Source: Apostichopus japonicus (Eukaryota > Echinodermata > Holothuroidea > Aspidochirotida > Stichopodidae). Taken from it: DNA of 64,000 nt. Made by a program: the position numbers and the translations under genes. Each line of letters starts with the position of its first letter. Position 1 is the stretch's first letter. The notes under the pieces were generated by a model, which saw nothing but the letters and a program-made list of their open reading frames with translations, had not been told where the DNA came from and did no database searches. The stretch lies in the NCBI RefSeq assembly GCF_037975245.1, contig NC_092561.1, positions 7,732,001-7,796,000 on the forward strand. The letters are read 5' to 3'. Positions 12,153-25,188 of this stretch are shown here, piece after piece.

Positions 12153-13112
12153 AACTTCCATCGTTACTATGCTTACTCGCAAACCCTGTATTGATTTTTG
12201 TGTGCATGTGTACGCACCGAGTGTAGAAATACAGCTGTGCACCACTGAGTGTAGATCAGTGCCCTGCACAAATGTACCATTAAACAAGTTACGGGAGGGT
12301 GTAAGGCAATTGCTAAATACACTAACACCCAAATTATCAACAGGGGATTTCCATTATTATCGCCTGGTTTTGGACGTTCACCGGTACTTTGCGTCTCGTC
12401 TGTTGTACTTTCATTTAGTTTCTTTGAAAAACAACAAAAGCAACAACAGCAACTAGATAAAGTATGATTCAAGTACTTTTGATATTTCAACGTGAAATAC
12501 AAAGACGCCTTAATACTCCATTGTCTTAAAGCTAAAAGGACAAGGTTAGTAACTATATCTGTTCCGCGATAGGTCTCTGAGTTCAATGTGTGCATGAAGG
12601 TACACAGTGTATCATAGCTTTCGGCCATTTTAACCCGGAAGTATTGAATAGTGTGAGGGTTGGTTATAAAACTGAAGTACAGTAGATAATTACGGCGTTA
12701 AACAGCGAGTTCTGAATCGAGTACAGTAATAATGTTCTATGATAGGTATTTAACAACTTAATGGAATACTTTCGAAGTACCTAGGCAACACTATTTCCAA
12801 TATAATAAACACCATATTACAACTGACGGGAATAAGACTATAATATACTGTACATATAACTGTACATGTGTATTGCTTCTGCCATTGATAGTACTGCATA
12901 AGACCTTCCCAATAAAAGTCAGATCAAATGACATATGATACCAATTTTAAGAGCTGCCACATGAAGGTACTAATGTTAAATGACTATAACTATCTGCCCT
13001 GTTTAAGTATAAGGACATCAAGCTTCTTGGAGAAGCTACAGGTGAAAATATATTATTAGCACAATATTGCGTTCAGGAGCTACTTTACACAGGGGAATCA
13101 ATCCCAATTGAA
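12153..13112. other. Intergenic; unsupported 151-codon frame on the minus strand
   Basis: The longest frame is minus-strand 12628-12173, beginning 'MAESYDTLCTFMHTLNSE' with an aaATGG start context. Its middle is a cysteine run encoded by a gca/aca-rich repeat. I recognise no domain. A first exon of a gene is possible, but nothing supports it. Confidence 0.3.
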
Positions 13113-13114
13113 AA

Positions 13115-13166
13115 GTGGGGTGGGCAGGGGTGTGGGTGGGGTGGGTGGGGTGGGTGGGGGAGGACA
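13115..13166 (+). other. G-quadruplex-prone G-rich tract
   Basis: Repeated gggtgggg runs (at least six G-tracts of three or more with short loops) within about 50 bases on the plus strand. Confidence 0.7.
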
Positions 13167-14382
13167 TAAATAACTTAACATGCATACAAATGAAGGAGTG
13201 AGCGTCTTGGCGCAAAGGCTGTATCGGGTAGGGTCCAGGGGCCCGCCTTAGGCTCCTGACGGGGTCCAGTGGCTAAGTCCCTGCGGGGTTCAGGGGGAGG
13301 ACTCACACCTAAAAATCGTCAAGTTTACTTCTGTTTGGTCCTTGAATTGATATGCCAGTCATAAATATATGTTAACAAAAGTCACATCTGACAAGTGATA
13401 AGACATAAATTAAGAAAGACATATCTATTCAGCATCTAGTTGTTACTTAGGTCCTTTATTGTGATAAATAAAATTGAAACTTAAAACAAACGGAAACATT
13501 CTAAAACTTTGCACCCAAGAAAAAAATCTCACCTTGTTTTCAGATATCTACAACATGCACACATATGGTAATATAAGTACATGCTTAATTCTTTGCATTT
13601 TGTTCAATCATTACTTGTCACTAATAAGTTCCCCTATGGGGATCGATTAAATAGTCCTGTAGAGACTCAACGTTTGCGTTATCTCATATATTTATTATTT
13701 ATAGTATACGCAATGTATACTTTTGATGTAAAATACCAATCATATCAGTTCAGCGTGGGTGTTCTCGTCATATCAAAGTCCAATCTCAATTTCATATAAG
13801 TTTCGTGCGTTGTTTTCATTGTAGGCTACATACGTACAATGTACAGTGTATATTATCATGTATTTCCTTCCTGGTCCGACTCGAAATAACGTAAGAAAGA
13901 AAAATCTGGCTAGGTTAATAACTTGATGCAAGAGTACTGGAAAAGGTAAACATTAAAGTAAGGTACGGTAAGTCTTAGAAATGCATAACGGTTATAATTT
14001 CAAAAATGTCTCCTTAGTTCATCAGTATTTTGATATACCATTAAGAGGGATAAAATAGAGCAAAATTGCAATAGTGATTAGTATTATCGTTAATTTTGTA
14101 TATCTATTGCCGTTGTTATATCACTAAGCTAAACAATCAGAACAGAACAGATATCTAGGTCATAGCCATGATACCGAATTCACTAAACCCTGAAGTTATA
14201 AACTGACTGATTGAGTAAACTTCGAATCATCATGTATTGTCATTGCAAGTCAACTGTTTAAACATAAAAAGGTAAACATTCTTAAACTTTGCATGCAAGA
14301 AAAAAATCACCTTGTTATACAGATGTCTGCAACATGCAAACATATGGTATCAGAAGTACATTTAAGATCATTGTTGGTTACA
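13167..14382. other. Spacer before TRIM copy B, with a ~90-bp direct repeat pair
   Basis: There is no gene. A GC-rich dispersed-repeat-like block lies at 13200-13310 (ggggcccgccttaggct, gggttcaggggg). The segment 13491-13581 is similar to 14271-14362 (shared: aaactttgca, aagaaaaaaatc, caccttgtt, acatatggta). The second member ends about 20 bp before the start of the segmental duplication. Confidence 0.6.
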
Positions 14383-16597
14383 TCACCGGAAATGGCACTT
14401 CCCAGGCCTTGTAAGTTGCATCTGAAATTCTTTATTTTGAGATCTCTTGATTGAGAATTTTACAATTACAAAAAAAAAGGTCAATTAGAAAAATTGTATT
14501 AGATGAATTGAATGAAGGACTTAAGGTTATAAGCTCTGCCTTATTCACTGTTTACACAGGTAAATGAAGATATAAAAGCACACCAGGGCTTTATTATGAA
14601 AGCTGTAGCCTGTCTGAAGTGGAGAAGCCATATGGGGAATTTAGGTGTAAATAAGTTGTTATCATTATTTCTTCTACATCCCAAGAAGGGACTTACTATA
14701 GGGGAAGGGGGGGAGATGAACTGAGTGGGTGGGCCATGTAGGGGACTGTGCCTCAGTAATCTTAGTTAAAACATTGGGGTACTGATTTAGGAGCTAACAT
14801 TGAAACTGATAGGCCAACATAAAAGTGCATATAGACGTAATGAATATATCCATGAGCCATAGTTTAGTAATAAAGTTCTACACTGTTCACGATAAAATCT
14901 TAGGAGTTCTCTACGTGTATAGTTATTCTAAAAAAAATGATCAGTTATAATTAACCTTGTGTTTTATTGTTTGGAACGCCATTCCTACAATACGTGCCTA
15001 GGAACTTGAGGTTGCACTGCACTAAGCTGACTAATGAAATCAGAAGAAATGATATGAACATTAAGTGAAATAGTGCTTACTGCCTAAGCATTCATATTAT
15101 CTTAATCAAAATATAATTTACATATAGTGTTATATTACTTATACTGTACGTGACAAACAACATAATATAAAATATAAAAAATAATAAACTAGAATGGAGA
15201 TTAGCGAATGCTGCAGGCTTTCATTATCTCCTGGCTCAGCATATAGCCTCACCGGTGTATGGGCCCGGTTCCTCAGTTAATTTACGCTATAAATGAAATC
15301 TGTCATTCTTATATCTTCAACCCAGTTAAAGTTCTAATTTCATTGGGGGTTGATCAAATGAGAATAAAACATTAATAACCAATTATCTCATAGCACAATG
15401 TTTTCAGAGCTCCTTTTATGAGATACACGAGTCATTATGAGCCTGATAATGGGCTAGTGCTTACAGGAGCCAGCCACTAAACCTGGGTGGGGAAATTTGA
15501 TATTATTTCTTCCACCTTTCAGAAAGAGGAATGTGTCCCCATGCCCCCCCCCTCCCTGCCGTGATTGATGCCCCTACTTGTACAGACAAACGTTTATACC
15601 TAAGATTGCACCAGTTGACGCTTACAAAACATAAGATTCTCGGTGTGGACTCCTACATCCCGACAAAGTGTCTACTACAATGACCCAAGTGCAGCCCCCC
15701 CCCTTCTCCCCTACTTAAAATCTATCATTCTCCTCTGGCCCATCAACACAATTTTTAACGCCATACCTTAATCAATTGGGGGAGTTGAATTTGCCCCCTC
15801 CATACCTCCACTCTGTTAAGCTGCTCATGCCACTGAGTGACTCTTTGTGGTTTTATGATGTTGAAGGCTTGGTTACTTTGCAATAGTGATGGCGTGTGTG
15901 TGTTCGCGGGGGGGGGGGGGGGGGCGCCTGTGTTTGTGATGGCTAGAAGCACTAGTTGAGTCAATGTCGTGCTTGGTACAGTAGGTAGATGCCCCGTGTT
16001 GGCTAAATGTGCTCTATTGTTTGTGCTTCCCATTTCATGCATATTGATGAGTGGGCGGGGTAAACGTACAATTCATATAATGGCAATATCTTTTCAAACC
16101 TATGTCTGATTTAGTTCGTACTTGGTATGGTGATGTAACTATATAGTAAGTATATGCTCTTTGCAACAACTTTGACCTTGTTAATATTCATGATTTGGTG
16201 GGGCTTATTGGGAAATAGTCAAAAACAGCTTGAAAACACATATATCTCATCAACCACAAGTTGAATAAATGTCATACTTGGTAAATGCCTCATGATTGAA
16301 ATTGGTAGAGGTCAAAAGAGGTCAACAGGTAACAAAGTTCCAGCACTATCAAAGTCAGTGTGGTTGTGTTTGCCATCAGCAATGTCCGAACAGTTCCATT
16401 ATGCCAGTGATCGAGTTGCACCAATATCTCGATTTCTGTGTTTATAGGGCAAAGAAATACCCGTCATACCGTAGGTTACAAAGAACAGCTTTTAAATTCA
16501 GTTCATTGAAGGTCTTGCTACTTAATTTGCTTGCTCTCAATTTTTTAATCCAAATAATGATAGTAATAAACACTTATCATCATACTTTTCTTTACAG
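14383..16597 (+). other. Upstream flank / 5' intron of TRIM copy B
   Basis: Counterpart of 1-2840 without the hAT-like insertion. It has a single uninterrupted aggccaac site at 14811-14818. The acceptor ttttctttacag ends at 16597, 19 bases before the start codon. A 17-base poly-G run is at 15908-15924. Confidence 0.6.
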
Positions 16598-16616
16598 ATT
16601 AAATTTCGCGACAAAA

Positions 16617-19418
16617 ATGGCCTGCCCATCGCCTTGGAAAGACATCGAAGATAAATTCTTTGAATGTTCAATTTGTTTGGATCTGTTTAAAGAACCGAAA
16701 CTTTTACCGTGTCTACATAGATTTTGTAAACCATGTCTAGAACCTATACTAGAAAGACAGGTTGGGACATTTGAATGTCCTCTTTGTAAAGATGTCTATA
16801 AAATACCAAACAATAGGATAGATGGATTCAAGACTGACTTCCATATGAAAAGTATGCTGCAGTTTATTCAGCTACAGAAAACATTTGAAGATGAAGAAGT
16901 TAGGGTCTGTGTTGGCTGTTCAAAGAAGTTAAAGGTTACAGCATACTGCTTTAAGTGCAAAGATTTTCTTTGTGTCCTGTGTTATCAATTCCACTCGACC
17001 AACAAGATGGTTGCTGATCATCGGGGAAATGTATTAGCTCTGAAAGATGTTGAAGGAAAGAGTCTCACATTAGAAAAACTTGCATCATTGAAGGAAGCCC
17101 TTAGGTGCCATGTTCATACAGAATTTAAAGCTCAGTTATGTTGTTGTACTTGTGGAAATCTCCCTGTTTGTGTGACATGTACGTATGGAAAACACAAAGG
17201 TCATGACCTACAAGACGTTGCGAATGTGTCGAAAGAAGAAAGAGAGAGATTGCAGAAGAGATTGGAAGAACTTGTAAAACTGAAAGAAAATGTAACCAGC
17301 TTAACTGATAAGATAAACAAAGTAAATGCAGAACTTACATCAATCGTTGCTGATACAAAAAGGAAATGGAAAATGCAGTACGAAGATCAGACCAGGAAGT
17401 TAAAGAATAAGAAAGAGAAAGAAAAGAAAGAATTCAACAGATTCAAAGCAGTTCTTGAAGAAAGGACTCGAAAAGAATTGAAAGAATTAGAAACAGAAAT
17501 GGAAGAGAAAATTAGAAAAATAAGAGACGAGTACGACAGGATGATTAAAATTAAAATTCGGGAATCAAAAGAGGAAGAAGACACCAAACGAAATGAAATA
17601 AACAACAGAGAATTAAAGATTGACGAAACAATGAAAAATCTTGATGCAGTAATGAATGAGAGAAATAAAACAATAGAAGAACAACAACAACGCAAGCTTA
17701 GAGAAACACAAAACTTATCAGATCTTTGTAATCAATGGGTCAATAAGTTTGAAAATATGTCTACTATAGCTTCTAGTGTCCTTGAATCACATAACCACTG
17801 GACTGACGCACAGTGTATTCCTGATATAAGAGCTGCGAGCGAACCTCTTGTTGAGGATATAATGAAAGATTTTCCAGAAATGGAATCAATATCTGATATA
17901 ACAAGGGATGATTTACCAATATTGTGTATTGATAGAGTAAATATATCGGATAATGTAGAATCTGTTGTTGATATTGATGTGATCAAAGGTAAATGGTTTT
18001 GTTTAAGAGGTATAACAAGTACTGGCTCTGGTAACATCGTCATCTCTGGGAGTTTATCATCTGACCATTCATATATTAGAGTGATAAACAGACAAGGACG
18101 TCAGATTCGTCAAAACAAGATAGATAAAGTCAAAGAGAGCTCTCTTCACCCCTATCGTTACTGTGCTGCTTTATCACGTGATAAGATAGCTTCGGTGTGT
18201 CAGTCCAATCAGCTTGTTGTTTATGATATTCATGATGGGTCCTTTACCCAAAATAATATCACGTCCCTCTTTGATGACATCAAAACGATGAATATGGTGT
18301 ATGCGAGTTGTATAACTACTGATCCTACACGTGGACACATCATTGTAGGTACATCTATTGGATCGCTATTTATATTTGATGAAGAATTGAATTTCATTCG
18401 AACTCTGAAGCTGCCAGAGGTTATAAAATGCTCAAGAGATATCCTTTATCATGAAGGCGTTCTGCTGATATGCGATGAAAAGAGTAGATGTGCATACGCT
18501 GTAACCATGGATACAACTAAAACAGAGGGAGAGTTACTATACAAGCTTTCGATACCAGCTATTGACGGAGAGACTTGGTATCCTTACAGTATATGTGCAG
18601 ACAGAGCAGGTTTGGTATACATCTTGTGGTATAGTAGAACTGGAACATGTATCATCACACAGTACAGTCAGGATGGTCAGCAGTTGTTGACAACCAAACG
18701 GACAGAAGATACAGCATGGTGTATGACAACATTGATGACAGAGGAGGGAGAGAAGCTACTTGTAGCTACATTACAGTCGGGAAAGATGCTTAGTTATGGT
18801 CTGGTGAGTATATCTCAGTGTTCCATACTTTAATATGATTACTACTAGTAACATAAATGTTGTTGTCGGGATACTCTGATGTAACGACAATTAAATGGTA
18901 CATTCAGCTCTGATAATACCACCAAGGATATCATCTTCCTATATTGACTTTATGTATGCCCAAGTAGCATATAATATTTATAACTTTAAAGATAGTTTTT
19001 GCTTGAAATTAGCTCAAGTTATAGTATATAAATTAGTAGAAGTTATGTCTTAAACCCAATATACATGAAACTAAAGTGCAAAACTTGTTCACTATTTCCT
19101 TTTACGGAATTGAAGAAGAAAAATTAAGAATTCTAACGAGATAATGGTACTGTTGTTGACAAGACATCGCAATGCCAACTTAAGTTGATTAAAAAAAAGA
19201 ACATAAACAACAAAGGTTAGAAAAGGGAACATAACAGGCAAGAATGGAAAGAAGAAAAGAAAAGAAAAGAAGGGATTTGTTTGCTGAAAAAACATTACAC
19301 AAAGAATCAACATCTAACATGTCTTATTTGTTCATTCAAAAATGTGCTTCATGAGAATAGAGAACTGGATCAACGTTTGTAACTTTATAAATGTTCTTTC
19401 CAACAGACACCAGAATAA
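16617..19418 (+). CDS. TRIM-family E3 ubiquitin ligase with C-terminal propeller, copy B (732 aa, two coding exons)
   Basis: Paralogue of the gene at 2860, with the same architecture: RING C17-C57, two B-boxes (about 98-196), coiled coil (206-375) and an NHL-like propeller from about 450. All zinc ligands are kept. The frame stays open 107 codons upstream to 16296, but that part lies before the splice acceptor at 16597 and is closed by a stop in copy A. The start is therefore the MACPSPWKD methionine. Coding exon 1 ends at 18803 (CTG|gtgagt). The last exon is 19407-19418, coding Thr-Pro-Glu-stop. By eye it differs from copy A at about 6 of the first 205 residues, about 22 of the next 245, and about 48 of the last 280, including three length changes. 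No stop or frameshift is present, so it is probably functional. Substrate and role are unknown. Confidence 0.9.
18804..19406 (+). other. Predicted intron in TRIM copy B
   Basis: Donor gtgagt at 18804, acceptor ctttccaacag ending at 19406, phase 0. It is 603 bp long, against 605 bp in copy A. Confidence 0.78.
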
Positions 19419-20420
19419 AGTCATCCTGGAAAACACACATGAAAGAAAGAAATATCCAGAGTACACACCAGACTGAATCGAAATATCAAAGGCTGGCTGC
19501 AGCTGATGAGGAGAGAATTATCCAAATTTGCTAAAACAAACTAGAAACTTTAAGATGAAACGGATCATGATGATTAAGATCGGTCTTCTTAGTTTATATA
19601 GTGTCATTAGAATGAATTGAAAGGTGAAAAGAATTAGACCGTCAACCCATTTAGCTTAACGGTTACTTTTTTACAACATTTAGTCGCAAAACAATGAGGT
19701 ACATTTGACGTAGACATACGTTTTACCAAAGTTGGCTGCGAAGGAATATTCATCAAAGGCGGACCGAACTTTCATATTTTCGGTGTGGTATTAATGACTT
19801 TTATGGAACTTAGATCTCGAAAATCAAGTACATTGAAACATATTTCCGTAGAACTGCTGACGTTCATGCGAATAAATATGGAGCTGGGAATGTGTCTTTA
19901 CGATTGTAGAACATGCGGGATAATTCAAATGGGTTGTAACCTTGTTTCACATCTTGTGTTTATCTGATTGACAGGTTTAAATAATTTGTTTCTACAATTC
20001 GGAAGATCATTTCAGATAGGAAAATTGTTCAGTTTTCCAGCTTGAAGAACCCAGCTTACTTTAACCGTGGCCTGGTTTCATCGCTTCTTATGATATTTGC
20101 TCGACCATAGTCTCTACTGTATAAGATCTGAAAGATTCGATTTAAGTATAATCCAAAAAGTGGAGAGGAGTTGCAAGTGATATGAAGGATAACTAGCTCG
20201 CTCCGTATTATTAGAAAATAGCAACAAACGTAATGTTGCTCTGAATTTATTAAAGATAATAATTTCGAATGAAGAACAGTCATTTACTGCCCCCAGTGCT
20301 AAATCTAGCCTGTGGGATGGCAAAAACTAGCCGAATTTGTCATGCTTTGTATTTTAAGATACAATGTAATCATATATAAAGGACTTTTTCATTACTCTGT
20401 TTTCCTATGAATGCATCCAT

Positions 20421-21130
20421 TGGATTTACAACGTCCTTGCCTGTATATAGTTTGCATCGAATATACCTTCAGCTTGATACGCATAAGTAAGAAATTTGTA
20501 TTCATTATGTTAAAAGTATTTGATTATCCAGTTTTAAAGTAATAAAGTCAGTTCCATACTCTATTTATCTTTCTCATTTTGAAAACCTAGTTGGGATATC
20601 TTGTTTTGCTTGTATTGTAATTCTACCGTATGTACCGCTTGAACGCACTGGTACTGATAGTATGGACAGTATGAATATTCTGTTTCTACCAGATAAAGCT
20701 GAGGAACTATTCATATACATGAGAACCAACCAAAGTTAAATTTATGATTATCGATTCCAGTCAATGTGATAGACGGTCATATGGAAAGCCATTTTAACTT
20801 TTAATCAGGGATTTGGGATATCTGAAATTGTTTCTTATTTTAGACATCTCAATTTTATTTCAGATTTCTAAAATTAAATTTGGGATATCTAAAAAAAAAT
20901 TTCAGGCATCTGAAATTAAATGCAAGATATGTAAAATTCTACTTCAGATATCTGAAATTGAATTCGAGATATCTGAATATAAATTTTAGATGCCTGAAAT
21001 ATAATTTCAGATATATGAAATATAATTTTAGATATCTCGTTGTCGTCCGGTATATCGAGATATCCGAAATTTAGTTAAATTGCTCACACTGTAATTCTTA
21101 AACTATTTATCGTCAACAATGCCATAGTCA
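20421..21130. other. Intergenic between TRIM copy B and the glycosyltransferase
   Basis: No gene is seen. The stretch 20636-20690 resembles part of the dispersed palindromic repeat described at 36555 (cactggtactgatagtatggacag). The GATATC-type minisatellite listed separately follows. Confidence 0.5.
20815..21075. repeat. Degenerate palindromic minisatellite, core ttcagatatctgaaa
   Basis: About ten to twelve diverged units of roughly 20-22 bp around the palindrome TTCAGATATCTGAA, separated by short A/T-rich linkers. A 64-codon frame across it reads as repeated FRYLKLN-like peptides and is a by-product. Confidence 0.85.
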
Positions 21131-21133
21131 TCG

Positions 21134-21135
<2 letters not shown>

Positions 21136-21197
<62 letters not shown>

Positions 21198-21275
21198 TAA
21201 TATAAATATACATATATAAATATATAAAATATATATATATACATTATATATATATAGCCTATCTATATATAATGT
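21136..21275. repeat. (TA)n microsatellite with terminal inverted AT-rich ends
   Basis: A pure TA run of about 60 bp at 21136-21194 is followed by imperfect TA sequence. The block ends in acattatatata...tatataatgt. Confidence 0.9.
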
Positions 21276-22620
21276 AGTTTATACCTGATTACGTGACTCC
21301 TGTGACCTAAAATGTTTTCGGATAATGTATCTTATTGATTGAACGACCAAACAAATATTCAAGTTAAACATAATCTGCCATTTAACACACGAAGTGTATA
21401 TTCTGTTAAATGTCTACTTTCATTAACACACAGACCTTGAGGTAAAAAAAAAACCAGCAGTATTCACATGACACCAGCAGCGGATACACTTCAACCACTC
21501 TATATGGCACTACATCATATTTAATTATAACTGATGGCAGGTTCTTTAATATACCACTGATCTGATCCTCTCGCCCAGATCAGATTTAAATTAGCAATAG
21601 CTACGTTTAGTGATATTTGAATACTTGAGTCATGTATGAAGAAGTTTTGTTTGCACATAGCGAAAAAGTTGATAACGTCCAGGACGTTGGAAAAGTTCTT
21701 TCGTGTACCATATATGCATGCACGGCTAACTACAATCTGATCATGTCGTCGAGTATTTTATTATGTTTGTCTTTAATAGCAATGTGGGTGATGTCCGCGA
21801 GCGGTCACCAAACGGCAAATATATTGATGGTCTTTGAACAACCTGGTACAAGTCATTTCAAAAGCGCTGCGGCTGTTGCCAGAGTTCTAAGTTCACGTGG
21901 GTACAATATCACCTTCCTTCTGCCAGAGCCGTACCATACCTACCCAGCTGCATCGCAATATCGAGACATATTCTCTTTTCTTCACATTCGCAAAGGTTGT
22001 AGCCGAAAATCTTTGATCGTCGACGCCGAGCAACTGGCGCAGGACGTCACCATTGAGTCTGACTCGACTAGTTTGCTCTTTCAACTAATCAAGGCCGTCG
22101 CAGATGCTTTTCTTAAGTCATCCGAAGATCTTCTATGTGATGTAGAATTAAATGACGAAATCATGTCATCTAGGTTCGATCTGATCATGACTGACGCGAA
22201 TTTTCTCTGGCAACAGGTTTTGGTACAAAAATGCCGGACATACCTCATGGTCTAATTTCAACGACAGCAACTTCATCTTTGACAAATTCTTGGATTAGAG
22301 CGCCAAATTTACCTTCAGTTTTACCTGGCTTTATGATCAGAACCCATCATCGCAAGCCATTGTCTTTCTTTTGGAGGACTTACAACACAGTTTTTATTTA
22401 TGGAGCCGTGATATTCTTCTCGGCAGTGTTGGATCCGTTGATGGGAGTTGTGACTTCTTCTTACAGTTCATCCGTGTCTCATTATCCTACGATAACATTT
22501 GGTCTCTCCGATATCTGGTTAACCAATGCCGACTTCACCACCGACACTCCTCGGCCCTTCTTGCCAAATATGGTTTTAGTTGGCGGTCTTAACATCGAAG
22601 AACCAGAGCCACTCAGTGAG

Positions 22621-23489
22621 GTACATATATATATACAAAATGAAATACGATAACACTGACGAGGGTATAGGTTAATGGGGAAGGAAGTGCACTGTTATTC
22701 ACTTCTGATTTAAATGTTCTCAAATGAAAATCACATTTCTGCAATCTGTTTTCTAATAATCCCACTTCGTGAGGTTAATCCAAGCAAGTCTTATTATTAT
22801 TTTATATTGGTGTGTTTGTTTGTTTTTCTCTTTGAAAGATTTCAGATTATCTTAAGATTATCGCCTTAAATGACATGTAATTACCCATCCTTGACCTCTG
22901 TGGCTCTTCAAAACAGAAAGCCGGCCACTTTAACGCTTAATTGACTGGTTCAGTACCTGCAGGGTTTATCAGGGTGCCCTTTCACTCTACTGTGAATTGG
23001 GGACGAATGACCTAATTTCATCTCAACACCTGGTCAAAAACAAGGACAACCAACCGGGTCAAAACGGCAATATCATTGAGAATGAGAAGGCTGTGTAATT
23101 TGCATGTGAGTTTTCAGTAACTCTATATACTGTTGAGTATTGTTTGAGGTATAGAGCCTTCCCCAATCCTATAGAAACACATGTCTGTTACTGACTGACA
23201 AAGGGAACATTGGGTAATGAAATGAAAACAAATGGCTCATGATTATATAGAGGAAATGTATCGCTGGCAAAGAGCAAAAATTAGTTGCCGCATTTCTCGG
23301 CCTCACCAAAAGAAGAAGAACAGAAAAGATTGTTCGAACTTTCAGAGTTCCCGATTAGCTCAGAAAATTAATTCTTATGAAAGTATGTTGTCGTGGTTAC
23401 AGACAGATTCATACGTATTGATTATAGTTGTCCTGCAGCTGAAGATATAGTTATGACGTAATAATCACCACCACTATTGTTTCACTTAG
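22621..23489 (+). other. UGT intron 1
   Basis: Donor gtacat at 22621 after GTGAG, acceptor ttgtttcacttag ending at 23489, phase 0 (SE|EYQ). No repeat element was recognised inside. The 72-codon frame at 23232 is intronic. Confidence 0.85.
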
Positions 23490-23709
23490 GAATACCAAAT
23501 GATCTTCGACAAGGCTGGCGCTGAAGGTGTCCTGGTCGTATCTATGGGTACAGTAGTTGACGGAGTATCACAAGAACAAGCTGACGTCATGTCGGCAAGC
23601 TTTGCCAGACTTCCTCAACTCGTCATTTGGAAGGAACCCAACCCACCTCCTCGGGTCATTGGCAACAACACTTACCTTAAAAAATGGATTCCTCAGAAAG
23701 ATCTAGTCG

Positions 23710-25188
23710 GTAAGATGTCTGATTGTTCACACTTTACATTACTATCGGGGTTGTAGGTGCTGCGAATCGGGACTCGATACTCACCCAACAGACTCCTCCA
23801 TCCGTCCGTCCATCCCCATCATTTCTTTTCAGCAGCACCTGACGATCCAATCAAAGTATCTGAATATAATGTATTCATACTAAACCAAGTTGAAATGTAC
23901 CATGGAATCCCCTCTGATGTAGAAAGGTGACTCTATCACCCTTACCAAGATCCCTTCTGATGTAGAAAGGTGACTCTAGCACCCTTACCAAAGCCTCTCC
24001 AATTAGTTCACTTCACCCTGTCTGCATTTTCTTTCTTGCAATTCGGTCAACACGTTTACCCAACCCATACAGTATTATTGATAATATGATTGTAATTGAC
24101 GGAATAAAGGAATGTCCCCTAGCCCCTTGTTGATGTCACCATTTGTATCATTTGCGTGTAGGAAACTGGAAAACGTTTACAAATGCGAGCTGTTTACTTT
24201 ATTTGTTAAAGATTGACTATAGTCTAGTCAATAGCCAACGTTTTTATGAAATAACATCGAGTTATCAAGGCACGACACCACCATCGAATTGATAGCAGTC
24301 AAGTCAAAGTGCATCCATGTTCTCTTTCTTGCAAAAAGAGTCCGGAAAGCGTTTGCCTAGATATTGCCTTAGTTATTGTGAACGAAGTGTAGGAAATGTT
24401 TGGCTCGGAAGGTTTCAATGTCGTGCAATTACAGCCGTCGTAAAACCCTCGATATCTAATAAAACACACACACATACATGTTTGTATTACATTCAGACCG
24501 AGGACCCCATTGTATTTTCCATTGTTCAAATCCACGTACCCTAACCTTAACAATACCCCATACAATAGAATTCTTCCGGGGACGTGATGATTCTTTAGAA
24601 ATCACAACCGAGGACCTGGAATTTTTTTGTTCAAGTCCTCGGTCAGATAGAAAAACAAACACAAGTAAACTCGAAAAACATTTTGTCTACTGTTGAAACC
24701 TTACAGAATGTATGATAAATGAAAAACAGACTTTTCATCTAACACAAAATATTTCTTTCTTTTTGCTTGTGCTTTGGGGGGGAGGGGTGGGGGCTGAAGG
24801 TTCTTCAGAGCAGGGCGACTAGTCTTCAAGAGGAGGAGAAGGCTTGACTGGGATAGTATTTAGACCCCAATATTTCTTTATTCTGTTACGGATATCAGTA
24901 ATTGTAAATGTTTTTTTGGTTTTAGGTGGCACCGACAGTTTGTACATTGAGCGAAGGTTTTATAGTTTCACATGTTTGAGGGGAGGATCCGGGGGTACGG
25001 GGACGGAAGGTGGCTGAATGTGGGGGACGGGAGCGGAACGAAAGGGCTTTGCCCGTCCCCCCCCCCCCCCTGGATATCACATGGCTACATATTTAATAAT
25101 CTGATGTCTTTAAAAGACTTAATCTTCACATTCGCAGTAAATGAACATTAAGTTTGACTGATTTTTCCCCTTATGATGGTCGCCACAG
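23710..25188 (+). other. UGT intron 2
   Basis: Donor gtaaga at 23710, acceptor gtcgccacag ending at 25188, phase 1. It contains a perfectly adjacent 43-bp tandem duplication (23908-23950 and 23951-23993, sharing gatgtagaaaggtgactct). It also has an inverted pair gaccgaggac / gtcctcggtc at about 24499 and 24636, and a C-run at 25057-25070. Confidence 0.85.

Larger units (their letters stand above)
14383..20420. repeat. Segmental duplication, copy B (partner 1-6863)
   Basis: Second copy of the TRIM-bearing segment, in direct orientation about 14.4 kb after copy A. It lacks the two transposon insertions of copy A, so it serves as the empty-site reference for both. It carries about 86 bp near 15807-15893 that are missing from copy A, and a longer poly-G run (15908-15924). 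Downstream of 20420 the two copies diverge completely. Confidence 0.93.

Noticed and set aside
12173-12628. 151-codon minus-strand gene
   Set aside because: No recognisable domain, a cysteine run from a simple repeat, and no splice or homology support. Left as an unsupported frame.
16296-16616. 107-codon N-terminal extension of TRIM copy B
   Set aside because: It lies before a good splice acceptor (AG at 16596-16597), and the same frame in copy A is closed by a stop at 2818. The extension has no domain.
20880-21074. Small repeat protein (FRYLKLN repeats)
   Set aside because: It is a direct translation of the palindromic minisatellite.
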